Assembly: GCA_020638995.1 (NCBI GenBank)
Contig: JACKHM010000002.1
Coordinates: forward strand, 1,922,001 to 1,986,000
Direction: 5' to 3'
DNA: 64,000 nucleotides
DNA from: Planctomycetaceae bacterium
GTDB lineage: Bacteria > Planctomycetota > Planctomycetia > Pirellulales > Pirellulaceae
The notes beneath the pieces are model-generated. The model searched no databases. It saw nothing but the letters and a program-made list of their open reading frames with translations, and was not told the DNA's origin. Both the position numbers and the translations under genes were made by a program. Positions 36,901 to 45,466 of this stretch are shown piece by piece; within the stretch, counting starts at the first letter, position 1; every line of letters starts with the position of its first letter.

Positions 36901-37363
36901 GTACGGCCATAAGGTTGGTCCCGGGTTGCAAGGCCGCTCGCTGACCTTCGGCAAGAGGAATCACAACGTACTCGGTCGTATACCCCTTCACAGCAGCGAC
37001 GAGATTGCCGTTTATATACACTTCCGCATCTTCATCATGGTGCATCCAAAGCACCGGACGAGCTGGGATGGTCTTCAGATCAAATGACTTCCGTAACCAA
37101 ATGCTGTTGGTCGCCCAAGTCGTTCCGACTCGCGATCCCGGCGTATTTCGCGTGCCAAATCCGCCGTTGCCGTCTTGCCAACCAGTATCGTCAAATCCTA
37201 TCGACTGCCAGCCATCGACGGGGCGGCGGAGCGTATAACGCCAAGTATCTACAATCTCCTGCGAGTGGCAGTTGATGCTGCTGATCGCGATGATTGCTAC
37301 AAGAAGCAACGGGTGGAACGTAACAGCCTTAAACGCACTGGCAGGCCGAATCAGAGATGTCAT
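33932..37363 (-). CDS. Exported GH2-GH43 fusion glycoside hydrolase
   Basis: A 1143-residue enzyme. ATG 37363 is chosen because AGAGGA lies six to seven bases upstream. A signal peptide (hydrophobic PLLLVAIIAISSI) ends near CHSQE. Residues about 35-185 form a galactose-binding-like module (LRKSFDLKTIP, VYINGNLV). A GH2 beta-galactosidase/glucuronidase-type core follows, with acid/base E604 in PFNEAWGQ and nucleophile E671 in GEFGG. From about 780 a second catalytic domain reads as GH43-like five-blade propeller (AGWIRDPYITLGPDDFYYLTG, RYIWAPEIHWMGDRW). This joins two glycosidases in one exported protein. It separates two halves of a lipid locus. Confidence 0.85.
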   Translation of the reverse strand: MTSLIRPASAFKAVTFHPLLLVAIIAISSINCHSQEIVDTWRYTLRRPVDGWQSIGFDDTGWQDGNGGFGTRNTPGSRVGTTWATNSIWLRKSFDLKTIPARPVLWMHHDEDAEVYINGNLVAAVKGYTTEYVVIPLAEGQRAALQPGTNLMAVHCRQTGGGQFIDVHLVDGDNLPTLPEPIRDTKPFRSELITRWGEAVTADNAWTEYPRPQLQRDHWTNLNGHWDYAITTVEQREMPAAWAGKILVPYCLESKLGGVSRLLDATETLWYRRTFDTKATRGMRQLLNFEAVDYRCEVFVNDQLVGKHQGGNTPFTFDITAVLRDGENTLVVRVEDETEGWQLRGKQTLNARGIWYTQVSGIWQTVWLEQVSADHIQDLKIATDAQDGTISLRPIVEGRGTVAVVVKDGGKVVAEGSTSDSLTLKVEDAKLWSPSSPHLYTVEAALLNEDGNEVDRVTSYAGIRSVGKLKDDDGHWRFTLNGEVIFHWGPLDQGWWPDGLLTPPSDEAMLFDIQWLKDAGFNMIRKHIKVEPRRYYYHCDRLGMMLWQDQVSAGNNPPWTRLQPNPKDADWPNQHHDQFMIELERMIDNLENHPSIVVWVPFNEAWGQHRTVEVGKWTVARDPSRLVNIASGGNFWPVGDVVDAHAYPHPSFPFDQGAGERFTDYIKVMGEFGGHGYPVPGHLWDVNRNNWGYGGLPQNEAEYKERYVTSLKMLNELRGRGIAAGVYTQTTDVEGEINGLMAYDRKVIKIPAKELAELHKILFEKERPAADDFPASAFIEQKTDRKPIPVMDADTIRAGLRSHDRALYIKAGWIRDPYITLGPDDFYYLTGTQPKTGDPREASNPYNIGLGDESIVGDEIRIYRSEDLIEWESLGAPFTLDDAYHIAEQKKKIAKRYIWAPEIHWMGDRWALVHCPARSSSLALSTGEDLKGPWTHPMKGGMGPRHDPSLFTDDDGTVWMLWQNTMIAPLSKDLSRYTAEPVRIDPSSHRPGPDGKPISRIGHEGATMIKVRGKYVHLGTAWSTDQGRKGSYNLYYCVADKITGPYGPRKFAGRFLGHGTPFKDKEGRWWCTAFFNGNVPPLPREGIEKRDIGDNAQTINEQGVTIVPLDVRMLDRGEVYIRAKDPAYATPGPDEAQNFDELQ

Positions 37364-37693
37364 GAGAATCCTCTGCAAGATGGGGGCGGAAGTTTTCAGT
37401 GGCTACACGAATACCGAACTCGCACAGGCTGCTGCAAGTTTTGAAATGCCGTTTCGTGACTGTTCTGGTTACTGGACCTTGTGGAGTCGACATGATGTGG
37501 ACAAAGATCGACGACAGGACTAAAGCTACCAGGTGAGAGTGGACGACATCGCCTGACACGCGGGATAGCGACTGGTTGACTGAGTTGTCTCGCAATTTGA
37601 CGTGACTGCGATCGTCCATTCTACCAGCGTCGCAGCGAACTTCCACGGCGTGGATCGTCCATGAGCCAACGACTTCGCCCATGGTGCAAGGAG
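37364..37693. other. Intergenic stretch, no gene seen
   Basis: 330 bases between two leftward genes, the GH2-GH43 protein and the MMPL exporter. The short open frames here lack protein character, and I see no strong hairpin. It should carry the promoter of the GH2-GH43 gene. Confidence 0.4.
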
Positions 37694-39934
37694 CTACGGT
37701 TTGCGAGAAAACACGCTTCCCAGCGGTCCCGCCAAGAGAGCTGGCAAGATCACCAGGTCGGCAAACAATGCCATCATAAGCAAGACAAACACCATCCAGG
37801 CAAACCGGCTGACCGGAACGAACGAACTAAACGCGAAGGCAAGCATTCCCACGCCGCAAATGACACTCGTTTGCAGCATCGCTGAAGCACAATGTCGATA
37901 ACACCGTCGAATCGCCTCGGGTGCTCCACAACCCGTGGCAGTCTCGCGCTGAAACCAAGTCAAAAAGTGAAGCGTGTCAACGACGGCGATTCCCAATGCG
38001 ATACTAGCAGTCATGACCGAGCCCAGGTCGATTGGAATCGATAGCCACCCCATCACTCCGAACACAACAACTACAGGAAATATATTGGGAATCATCGCGA
38101 CGAGTCCGGCTCGGACACTTCGAAGCACCATCATTAGCACCACGCCTACGATCCCGAACGCCGCCACAAAGCTGTGAAGCATATCCGAGAGCAGTAATCG
38201 CTGGGTCTGATAAATCAGCGGGATCGCGCCCGTTACAGTAATCTCAACCGGCTCTCCGACGCTTGCCGAAGCGGAAGCCACGACCGGTGCAACGTGGTAT
38301 CGCAATGCACTCAAGAACTGCTCGTAATCGAGATCGCTGAGCGCTGGAACGCGAGCGGAAATCCGCCAAGACTGCCGATCACGATCCTCGTACAGATAGC
38401 GCGAGTCAACCAATCTCGCCTGCTCTAGTTCGAGCTTCTTCGACATCACCGTCCGCCGAATGATTTGCCGGGTACTTCCACCCTGAGGAATCGGTGGCGC
38501 GAACGTGGCTGCGGACATGACACCGTCAATTTGCTCGACGTGGCGTAACGATCCGGCAACCGCACGTACGACTAGCATTCGTTGTAAGAAATCAACCTGA
38601 GAATCTGCTTGAAAGTGCACAATGATTTCGACTGGCACCATCGGGCCAAGCCGCTCTTCCAGCCAGGCATAATCAGACAGCGTGCGAGACTCTGGCGAAA
38701 ACAACTCTCGCATCTTGATAGAGGTCTCAATTGAAAACAGTCCCCAGCCAAACAAAACAATCAACACAATCGAGAGCAACGAGACCAGACCACTGAAGCG
38801 GATCAGTAAGTCGGCCAGCCGTCCCCAAAGCGTCTGCACCTTTTCCGATAAAATACGTCGACTGGCAGTCGTTGGCCACGATTCCATCACGCCCGGCAGT
38901 AGCGAAAAGAGCAGGCCCAAAGTCGTCACAACCCCGATGGTCGCGAAGGCTCCGAATCGACGAATAGGTTCGACTTCGCTGATCAACAGGGAACCTAGCC
39001 CGATCGCAGTGGTCGCCGTGGCGAGCGTGCATGGCAGCCAGCCGACTTGAAGCGCTCGCGCTGCAGCGCCGACCGTTCCGTGGAGTCGAACTTCGTCGAA
39101 GTAGTAGTTCACGAGGTGAACACCCGCCGCGATGGTAAGCACAAAAACAAAAGGGGGCATGAGGATCAAGATTGCATTCATCGGCTGCCCGCTCCAATGA
39201 ACGAGCGTTAAGCAAAGCGCTTCGCCAAACGTAGCCGCCCCGAACACGGCGAGAGCATAACGCGAATCACCCAGGCATAGCCAACACAGCAATAGCGACA
39301 ACAAGGCGGAAGGCACCGCGTAACTTCGCATGGTGTCGACGCCCACTCGGTCGATGGCAACTCCGTCGACCGGCGGCCCCGCCAGCCGAAATGCCGCTCG
39401 TTCCAATCCACAAACCTGTTCAGCTGTATCGAGAATGCTGTCGATTGCCTCGCTTCTGTCATAGCCTCCCTGAGCCGTAAACATAACAACAGCACAACTC
39501 GATGCCCCATCCGGCCCGACCAATACCCCTCGCAGCCGCGACACAGATTCTTCGCGACTAAGTTCGACTGGTTCTGACATCAGCTGCCGCAGCGTCGAGT
39601 ATCCGGTCACGATGCGGTCAAATAGTTGGCTGTTGCGGGCAAAATGTGGCTCATGCGGGTCGAGAAGCGAAGTTTCGAACGCCGCCAGTCGAGGGTCATC
39701 GACTGTGCAGCCCGGCCAGCTGATCACAACCAACGCTTGACTTTCGAAATGGTCGCAGAACCATTCGAGGTCCGTTCGCTGCTCGTTGTTAGCCGGAATC
39801 CAATGATGCGGCGTGTTGAACATCGTTTCGACGCTTCGCAGAGACCAGACCGCGAGAACGGGCCCCAACGCGATCATTACAAGTGCGGATGTGATGCAGC
39901 GGCGAATCAAGACGCTTCGCGTAATCGAGAACAC
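37694..39934 (-). CDS. MMPL/RND-superfamily exporter, second copy
   Basis: A 746-residue membrane protein of the same subfamily as the exporter at 20.6-22.9 kb, with matching SWPGCTVDDPRLAAFE near residue 70, REESVSRLRGVLVGP, and a late TASIALGIAVVDTLHFLTWFQRE. It follows the type III PKS gene by 16 bases on the same strand, so the two are co-transcribed. Export of the PKS lipid product is a natural guess. The second copy differs strongly in sequence from the first, which argues against recent duplication. Confidence 0.88.
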   Translation of the reverse strand: MFSITRSVLIRRCITSALVMIALGPVLAVWSLRSVETMFNTPHHWIPANNEQRTDLEWFCDHFESQALVVISWPGCTVDDPRLAAFETSLLDPHEPHFARNSQLFDRIVTGYSTLRQLMSEPVELSREESVSRLRGVLVGPDGASSCAVVMFTAQGGYDRSEAIDSILDTAEQVCGLERAAFRLAGPPVDGVAIDRVGVDTMRSYAVPSALLSLLLCWLCLGDSRYALAVFGAATFGEALCLTLVHWSGQPMNAILILMPPFVFVLTIAAGVHLVNYYFDEVRLHGTVGAAARALQVGWLPCTLATATTAIGLGSLLISEVEPIRRFGAFATIGVVTTLGLLFSLLPGVMESWPTTASRRILSEKVQTLWGRLADLLIRFSGLVSLLSIVLIVLFGWGLFSIETSIKMRELFSPESRTLSDYAWLEERLGPMVPVEIIVHFQADSQVDFLQRMLVVRAVAGSLRHVEQIDGVMSAATFAPPIPQGGSTRQIIRRTVMSKKLELEQARLVDSRYLYEDRDRQSWRISARVPALSDLDYEQFLSALRYHVAPVVASASASVGEPVEITVTGAIPLIYQTQRLLLSDMLHSFVAAFGIVGVVLMMVLRSVRAGLVAMIPNIFPVVVVFGVMGWLSIPIDLGSVMTASIALGIAVVDTLHFLTWFQRETATGCGAPEAIRRCYRHCASAMLQTSVICGVGMLAFAFSSFVPVSRFAWMVFVLLMMALFADLVILPALLAGPLGSVFSRKP

Positions 39935-39950
39935 TGGAACGCCCCGTCCA

Positions 39951-41030
39951 TCATTCCAGCAGGGCGACTTCGGCCACTAAGCCTGGTCCGAATCCAAGCA
40001 TCACGCAGGGCCCGATTTCTCTTTGCTGTAGAAATCGTTCAAGAACGAAAAAGACTGTCGGGGAGGACATATTGCCATATTCGTTGAGCACCGTCCGCGA
40101 GTTCGATAACGCCTCTGGCCCCAGTCCAAGTGCTTGTTCGACCGCATCAAGAATCTTTGGCCCGCCGGGATGGACAGCCCATAGATCGATCGTGTCAAGC
40201 GAGTGCCCCTTGGATTCTAACCAAGACGACAGCCAGGGTCTGAGTTGCTCGAGTATTAAACCGGGCACTCGATTCGACAGCGACATTTCGAATCCGGCGT
40301 CTCCCACTTGCCAGGTAATGGTCTCTCGCGAATCTTTCAACAGGCACGACGCTGTGTCGCGCAAAGACGCAATCCGACCATCGCCGACGGACTCCGGACT
40401 TACCACGACTGCCGCCGCACCGTCCGCGAACAGCACATTTCCGAGCATGAAGTCTGGTTCCCATTGAAACTTGTAGTGCAAGCTGCAAAGTTCCACTGCA
40501 CAGAGCAAGATGCGCGCGTCCGGGTCTGCGGCTGCTAATCCACGAGCGGTACGGAGTCCATTGATTCCCCCATGACACCCCATAAACCCAACATTTACTC
40601 GCTGAGTCGTGTCGGGCAGGCCAAGCTCGTCAAACAAATGGATATCGACCCCGGGAGCATCGAATCCTGTGCATGAGACGGTAACCAAATGAGTGATCGC
40701 ATTCCCTGTAAGGCCCGCACGTTCAAGTGCTTGCTCCGCGGCGGCCATCGCCAGCGGTCGGGACTGCTCAGCATACATCGCCATCCGCTGTTTTGTCGTT
40801 GGCCCCGGGCTGCTACTCGGCGGGGCATCGGGTTCGATCCACTCGTGCGCGCGGCGGTGATGAACGCAAGTACGACGCGTCTCCACACCGGACTTGCGGA
40901 TCATCGTACGAATTAGTCGTGTTTCTCGCTCGTCACGGCAAACTAAGTCGGTAGAGAATGCCAACGCTTCCTCCTGAGTAAAGACATGCTCAGGGAGAGC
41001 TGTACCCAGTCCAAGAATGCTCGCGTTCAC
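39951..41030 (-). CDS. Type III polyketide synthase
   Basis: A 359-residue chalcone/stilbene-synthase-fold enzyme. The catalytic triad is visible: Cys152 in VNVGFMGCHGG, His287 in WAVHPGG, Asn320 in NEYGNMSSP. The C-terminal GFGPGL loop is also conserved. Length is normal. These enzymes extend an acyl starter with malonyl-CoA to give resorcinols, pyrones or acylphloroglucinols. Methyltransferase and FAD-oxidoreductase genes 7 kb away and a co-transcribed MMPL exporter suggest an alkylresorcinol-type lipid that is methylated and exported. A desaturase gene just upstream could shape the acyl starter. Confidence 0.92.
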   Translation of the reverse strand: MNASILGLGTALPEHVFTQEEALAFSTDLVCRDERETRLIRTMIRKSGVETRRTCVHHRRAHEWIEPDAPPSSSPGPTTKQRMAMYAEQSRPLAMAAAEQALERAGLTGNAITHLVTVSCTGFDAPGVDIHLFDELGLPDTTQRVNVGFMGCHGGINGLRTARGLAAADPDARILLCAVELCSLHYKFQWEPDFMLGNVLFADGAAAVVVSPESVGDGRIASLRDTASCLLKDSRETITWQVGDAGFEMSLSNRVPGLILEQLRPWLSSWLESKGHSLDTIDLWAVHPGGPKILDAVEQALGLGPEALSNSRTVLNEYGNMSSPTVFFVLERFLQQREIGPCVMLGFGPGLVAEVALLE

Positions 41031-41193
41031 AATACCAGCCTCGCTAAGTTAACCGTAATCGCGGCAATTAGAGCAGCATAGCGAGAGTTGGAATAGGTGA
41101 GTTTTATGTGATGTTGAAGAAACTCGGATGAAGCGATAGCACACCACCCATTGTAAGAGGACCACGAATTCGTGCGATCGATGCGATCGCGAA

Positions 41194-42120
41194 TCAATAA
41201 CTTTCTGAGTCACCCAAGGTCACCGGATGCACAACGTCATAAGCGAGGTGCAAGCGTTCGAGCAGACAGATCGCGATGTACGAAATATCAACCTCCCACG
41301 CCTTGTGGCCATGTGCTGCACAGCGTTGACTGGCATGATGGTTATTGTGCCAACCGTCTCCATAGCTAAGAGCGGCTAGCAGCCAGTGGTTCTTGCTGTT
41401 GTCCGCGGTTTCATAGTTTCGATATCCGCAGAGATGTCCGAATGCGTTCACCGACCAAACAACATGTAAGATCAGTACCGTTCGGGCAAACACACCCCAA
41501 ATTAGGACGCTCATTCCCATCCGGAGGGCCTCTGTCGAATCGTTGGACGTGTACCAGCCGACCGTCCAACCGAAGGCGAAAAACAACATCGAATGTAGGA
41601 TGTAGATCCAGAGTGCGATGAGATACTTTTCGACGAAAGCGTAAAAGGGTTGTCGCATTAAATCGCGGGCCTGTCGCGTGTAGTTGGCGAAGCACCAATG
41701 GTCGCGATTGATAACGAACAACCAGCCCGCGTAGCCCCAAATCGCCCGAGCCAGAGGTGAATGCGGGTCCGGCTGACGGTCGGCATGGCGATGGTGCAGC
41801 CGGTGTATTGCTACCCAGCGAGTTGGCGACTCCTGCAAACAGCAGATGCCCAACACCGCCAATGTATATTCGACGGCTTTGGGACATCGAAAGCTTTTGT
41901 GCGTCAGCAAACGATGGTATCCGATTGTGATGCCGAACATTCCGAATAGCAAATAGCCGACCGCCAAACAAGCCACTCCCAACCAGCTGAAGTATCTTGG
42001 GAGAAACGCCAACGCAGCTAACAGATGCACAGCTGTCAACACGGTCGCATACCGCCAGTTAATTTGCAGCGGCTGTGTGCCTTCCGGGAGTTGGAGCGTG
42101 GTTCGACCGTTCAATTCCAT
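41194..42120 (-). CDS. Fatty-acid (delta-9-type) desaturase
   Basis: A 308-residue membrane di-iron desaturase with four helices. The three His boxes are HRLLTH (69-74), HRLHH with a following RH (106-112) and HNNHH (258-262), all intact. It introduces a double bond into an acyl-CoA or acyl-lipid. It lies 164 bases upstream of the type III PKS on the same strand. It may supply unsaturated starters to the PKS or simply serve membrane fluidity. Confidence 0.9.
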   Translation of the reverse strand: MELNGRTTLQLPEGTQPLQINWRYATVLTAVHLLAALAFLPRYFSWLGVACLAVGYLLFGMFGITIGYHRLLTHKSFRCPKAVEYTLAVLGICCLQESPTRWVAIHRLHHRHADRQPDPHSPLARAIWGYAGWLFVINRDHWCFANYTRQARDLMRQPFYAFVEKYLIALWIYILHSMLFFAFGWTVGWYTSNDSTEALRMGMSVLIWGVFARTVLILHVVWSVNAFGHLCGYRNYETADNSKNHWLLAALSYGDGWHNNHHASQRCAAHGHKAWEVDISYIAICLLERLHLAYDVVHPVTLGDSESY

Positions 42121-42190
42121 CCCGGAAAGTCCAATCGAGGCCTGAAGCTCGCCGTGGAGAACTTATGCCGCAGGTAGCAAGTCTCAGCGA

Positions 42191-43027
42191 CTATCGTGTG
42201 ATTGTCGTCTCGCGTGCATCAGGAGCATCAAAATTGAATGCTTTGCTTTGACTAAAGAACTGCACTGGATTGTCGTAGACCACCTTGCGGATCAAGCTCT
42301 CGGCATGCCCCCGACGACGCATCTCGAAGATGAAATCGGGAACTGCAGTTGGCTTTGACGGCCCCCAATCACCAGCGGAGTTAACAAGCAGTCGATCCGG
42401 TCCATACATCTCGACCATGTCACAAGCACGCTGTGGAGTGCATTTGCTTACCGGATACAGTGTCATACCGGCCCAAAATCCCTCGTCCAGGACATGTCGA
42501 ATCGTGTGCTCTTCCACGTGATCGACGAGCACTCGATTGTGATCGATTCGGCTATCATCGCACAGCATGTCGAGAATCATACGGGTGCCTTGATACTTGT
42601 CGGCCAAGTGCGGCGTGTGGATGAGAATCTGCTGGTTGTACCGGATTGCAAGTTCAAGGTGCTCGACAAAGATAGTAGCTTCGTTTTTGGTGTTTTTGTT
42701 GAGCCCAATCTCACCGATCCCGAGGACGCTGGGTTCGTCCAGAAATTCGGGAATCATCGCTATAACTTCGCGTGACAGGCTTACGTTTTCAGCCTCCTTG
42801 GCGTTGATGCACAGCCAAGTGAAGTGCTGAATACCATATTGAGCCGCTCGCTTCCGTTCGAAATCCGTGAGTTGGCGAAAGTAGTCCCGAAAGCTGTCGA
42901 CGCTGCCCCGATCAAACCCCGCCCAAAACGCAGGTTCGCTCACCCCAACGCAGCCCATCTTTGAGAGCGTTTCATAATCATCCGTTGTGCGTGACACCAT
43001 GTGAATGTGCGGATCGATGTAATACAT
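42191..43027 (-). CDS. TatD-family metal hydrolase, EboB-like
   Basis: A 278-residue TIM-barrel metallohydrolase. ATG 43027 begins MYYIDPHIHMVSRTTDDYETL; the PHIH pair binds metal, and further ligands fit GEIGLN, LIHTPH and VNSAGDWG. The N-terminal MVSRTTDDYE resembles the hydrolase of the ebo (scytonemin-related) clusters of cyanobacteria and other bacteria, recalled from memory. No other ebo gene (prenyltransferase, dehydroquinate-synthase-like, EboE isomerase) is beside it. The TTG start at 43057 lacks a ribosome site. It shares strand and a short gap with a small unknown gene at 43079-43345. Confidence 0.8.
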   Translation of the reverse strand: MYYIDPHIHMVSRTTDDYETLSKMGCVGVSEPAFWAGFDRGSVDSFRDYFRQLTDFERKRAAQYGIQHFTWLCINAKEAENVSLSREVIAMIPEFLDEPSVLGIGEIGLNKNTKNEATIFVEHLELAIRYNQQILIHTPHLADKYQGTRMILDMLCDDSRIDHNRVLVDHVEEHTIRHVLDEGFWAGMTLYPVSKCTPQRACDMVEMYGPDRLLVNSAGDWGPSKPTAVPDFIFEMRRRGHAESLIRKVVYDNPVQFFSQSKAFNFDAPDARETTITR

Positions 43028-43078
43028 CGCTGTTTCTGCTTTCTGTCTACAATCCAAGAGTGGGAGGGAGCACGCAGG

Positions 43079-43345
43079 CTACGGACTGGACGCCATATCG
43101 AATTTCTTCTGCCATTCGTCGTCATAATGGAGCGAGAAAATTAACTGCACCTGTTCCGCGCGGTCATCGGCATCAGCCAGCAGCGCGTCGATTGCCTCGC
43201 GGATCAGACTAAGTCGAGGATCGTCGGAGATGACACCGTCAGCACGGTTCAAACGGTCGAACGACGCCGCCAATTCAAGCAACTTGGCGCGAATCTCCAG
43301 AAACTCGCGATCCAATACCTGAGTTGCGGTCATGGGGATCGGCAT
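43079..43345 (-). CDS. Small hypothetical protein, 88 aa
   Basis: A helical, acidic 88-residue protein. ATG 43345 has GAAGGAAG five to six bases upstream; the second ATG at 43333 also lies in frame. No membrane segment. The helix run LDREFLEIRAKLLELAASFDRL suggests a short coiled coil. It lies just upstream of the EboB-like hydrolase and may be co-transcribed. I do not recognise the family. Confidence 0.65.
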   Translation of the reverse strand: MPIPMTATQVLDREFLEIRAKLLELAASFDRLNRADGVISDDPRLSLIREAIDALLADADDRAEQVQLIFSLHYDDEWQKKFDMASSP

Positions 43346-43577
43346 AACACTTCCTTCGAATGCGGTAATCGCCGTGGAGGCGAGGGGAGCATAATCAAGT
43401 ATAAGCAACGCCCGCTGAGTTCACCGGATCTTCGTTGCCTCTATTGCTACTAGTCTCTCTAGTCGCTGGAGCGAAATCAAGCCGCTCGTGGCCAAACTGA
43501 ACTCGAAACCGTGAAAGTAATCTGCGAGTTGAATCGCGGATGTGGCGTGTTTTTTTGGCAATCGATCAAAGTACGGC

Positions 43578-43820
43578 ATGCCGATGAAACTGGAGCTCAA
43601 AACAAGTGCCCTGATTCTCCAGATCATCACGATGATCTGGATTGCACCGATCTAACTATTTGGAGAAATCGGAGTCGTGTGGTTAGTTGGATTGGCGCGA
43701 TCGGACGTGCGAGCTTACGAACTCTTGCGAAGATTTACCGATTATCCTTGGTCGAAGCGGCGAGCCGTATCCGATTGGCAGGAAGACGACGATGCATCGA
43801 CTTGGAGCAACATTCCGTGA
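43578..43820 (+). pseudogene. Small membrane protein interrupted by an in-frame TAA
   Basis: From ATG 43578 the frame reads a basic N-terminus and a hydrophobic segment (MPMKLELKTSALILQIITM, then IWIAPI), meets TAA at 43653-43655, and then continues with coherent protein sequence (LFGEIGVVWLVGLARSDV, then AYELLRRFTDYPWSKRR, then AVSDWQEDDDASTWSNIP) to TGA 43818-43820. The stop overlaps the GTG start of the HEAT gene, as expected for a coupled operon gene. The hydrophobic stretch would be continuous across the TAA. It is either a nonsense mutation, a sequencing error, or a shorter protein starting at the GTG about 20 bases after the TAA. Confidence 0.55.
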
Positions 43821-45466
43821 CGACAGGACTCGCGGCTACATTTTCGGTTTTGGCGAACACGCAGAACGAGGCGGCGGTGCGCCTCTTGCTTGACGCGCTA
43901 GATTCACGGAATCGGCAGATCCGAGTCGGAGCTTTACAGGCGTTGCTCTCCCGTCGTAACGCAGGGGCAGACCGCGAATTGCTAAAGCGTTGGCATACTT
44001 TTAGCAAACGCTGGAAAAAAATCGTTGCTGAATCCAGTGGCCGACTCTCGCACGCAATTCGTGACGCGATTCTCAGTACCGACGAGCGACTCCACCAAAA
44101 TGGCTGCGATGCAGTCTACTCGCTTCGTGAGTATGACTTGATTCCCACGCTGATCACGGCGGCGGAGGATAAGTCGAGCCCCCGAGGCGAAAGAGCTGCC
44201 GAAACCTTGCTCAAGCTCGTGGACGCCCTCGGGGAAGAGTTGGCCGCACCGCGCGATTCTAGCGATCGAAGCGCCCCACACATCATTCGCGCTCGTGTCG
44301 TGCCAGCTCTTGAGCGGTCCGTCGAGCGATTCGATCACCACCAACGTCGTGAGATCGCCGAGTCGTTTTTGATCCTAACTGCACACGACAATCCGGTTCT
44401 CAACAGCATTCTTCAACACCCCCATGACAAGGCCTACGTCACCCTGGTGCATTTGTTGTCCCACAGCTCGCGTCCAAGTGTGATGCGAGTGATCCTCGAC
44501 TCATTGGATCATCCTCGAACAACTTCTGCGATCTATAGCATTCTCGCCAGGCGAGACGACGTCGATTTCGTGCGACACATGCTTCGACGCTTCGTGAACG
44601 AAGTGCCCAAGGCTGCCAAAGCTAATTTGAAGCGAATCGATTCCTTGATTTGGCTCCGAGACGACTTGAAATTTCTGGAGGTGTTAAGCGGCGAAGAACT
44701 ACGAGCAGTGATCCATCTAACGCTGGCGTCCGGAATGAGCCGCTTGCGTGTATTCGATGTTGTGAGGTCCATCCTCCAGCAAAGCGAACCTGAGGGACGA
44801 CGTGAAGCCGCGAGAGCTTTAACCGAATTCTACGGAACCGAGGCGAACGCCTTAGTAATCCAGGCGATGGAAGACGACGATCCCGAAGTTCGCGCGATCG
44901 CCGTCAGCCAACTTCGAGAACGCGGCATCCGGGGGGCGATCACGACCTTATTCGGCCTCATCGACGGCCCGGATGAAGCTGTTCGCGAAGCAGCACGAGA
45001 AGCACTTTCCGAGTTTACTTTCGATCGATTCGTAAACACGTTCGGAAGACTTGAAGACGACCTGCTTCAAGAGACTGCCCAGATCGTAAAGCGTGTCGAT
45101 CCCTCTGCCTTGGATGCGTTGCGAAGCGAACTGACGAGTCCGTTGCGGGCACGGCGGGTTCGCGCCATCCAAATGGCGGTCGCAATGATTGCAGTCCCAG
45201 ACACCGAATCCGAGATTATCCACTTGTTACACGACGATGACCAAGTCATTCGGGCAGCTGCCGCCGAAGCGCTTGCCCAAAGTCCTTCAACCGCGAGTCG
45301 TGCGGCGTTGCGAGACGCAATCCTCGACCGCAGCCAAATCGTGTGTGATTCTGTTGAACGCACCCTACAGTTTTTTGCCGAATCGGAACCCTTTTCATTC
45401 CCGGAACTTCCAACGCAGATTGACACTTTTTCTCCGGCCCCCGAAACAGGAGATCCCGTGTCATGA
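43817..45466 (+). CDS. HEAT-repeat protein
   Basis: A 549-residue protein made mostly of HEAT/armadillo-like helical repeats (AAVRLLLDALDSRNRQIRVG, ALVIQAMEDDDPEVRAIAVS, ALRDAILDRSQIVCDSVERT and others). The start is GTG 43817, with GGAG nine bases upstream and a four-base overlap with the preceding frame. The open frame extends to 43511 but that part is Arg/Ser-rich and not protein-like. It ends with ATGA overlapping the next gene. HEAT solenoids usually act as scaffolds. Partner and cellular role are unknown. Confidence 0.8.
   Translation: MTTGLAATFSVLANTQNEAAVRLLLDALDSRNRQIRVGALQALLSRRNAGADRELLKRWHTFSKRWKKIVAESSGRLSHAIRDAILSTDERLHQNGCDAVYSLREYDLIPTLITAAEDKSSPRGERAAETLLKLVDALGEELAAPRDSSDRSAPHIIRARVVPALERSVERFDHHQRREIAESFLILTAHDNPVLNSILQHPHDKAYVTLVHLLSHSSRPSVMRVILDSLDHPRTTSAIYSILARRDDVDFVRHMLRRFVNEVPKAAKANLKRIDSLIWLRDDLKFLEVLSGEELRAVIHLTLASGMSRLRVFDVVRSILQQSEPEGRREAARALTEFYGTEANALVIQAMEDDDPEVRAIAVSQLRERGIRGAITTLFGLIDGPDEAVREAAREALSEFTFDRFVNTFGRLEDDLLQETAQIVKRVDPSALDALRSELTSPLRARRVRAIQMAVAMIAVPDTESEIIHLLHDDDQVIRAAAAEALAQSPSTASRAALRDAILDRSQIVCDSVERTLQFFAESEPFSFPELPTQIDTFSPAPETGDPVS

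Noticed and set aside
43511..43816. N-terminal 102 residues of the HEAT open frame
   Set aside because: Arg/Ser-rich and out of step with the coherent small membrane protein frame that overlaps it.
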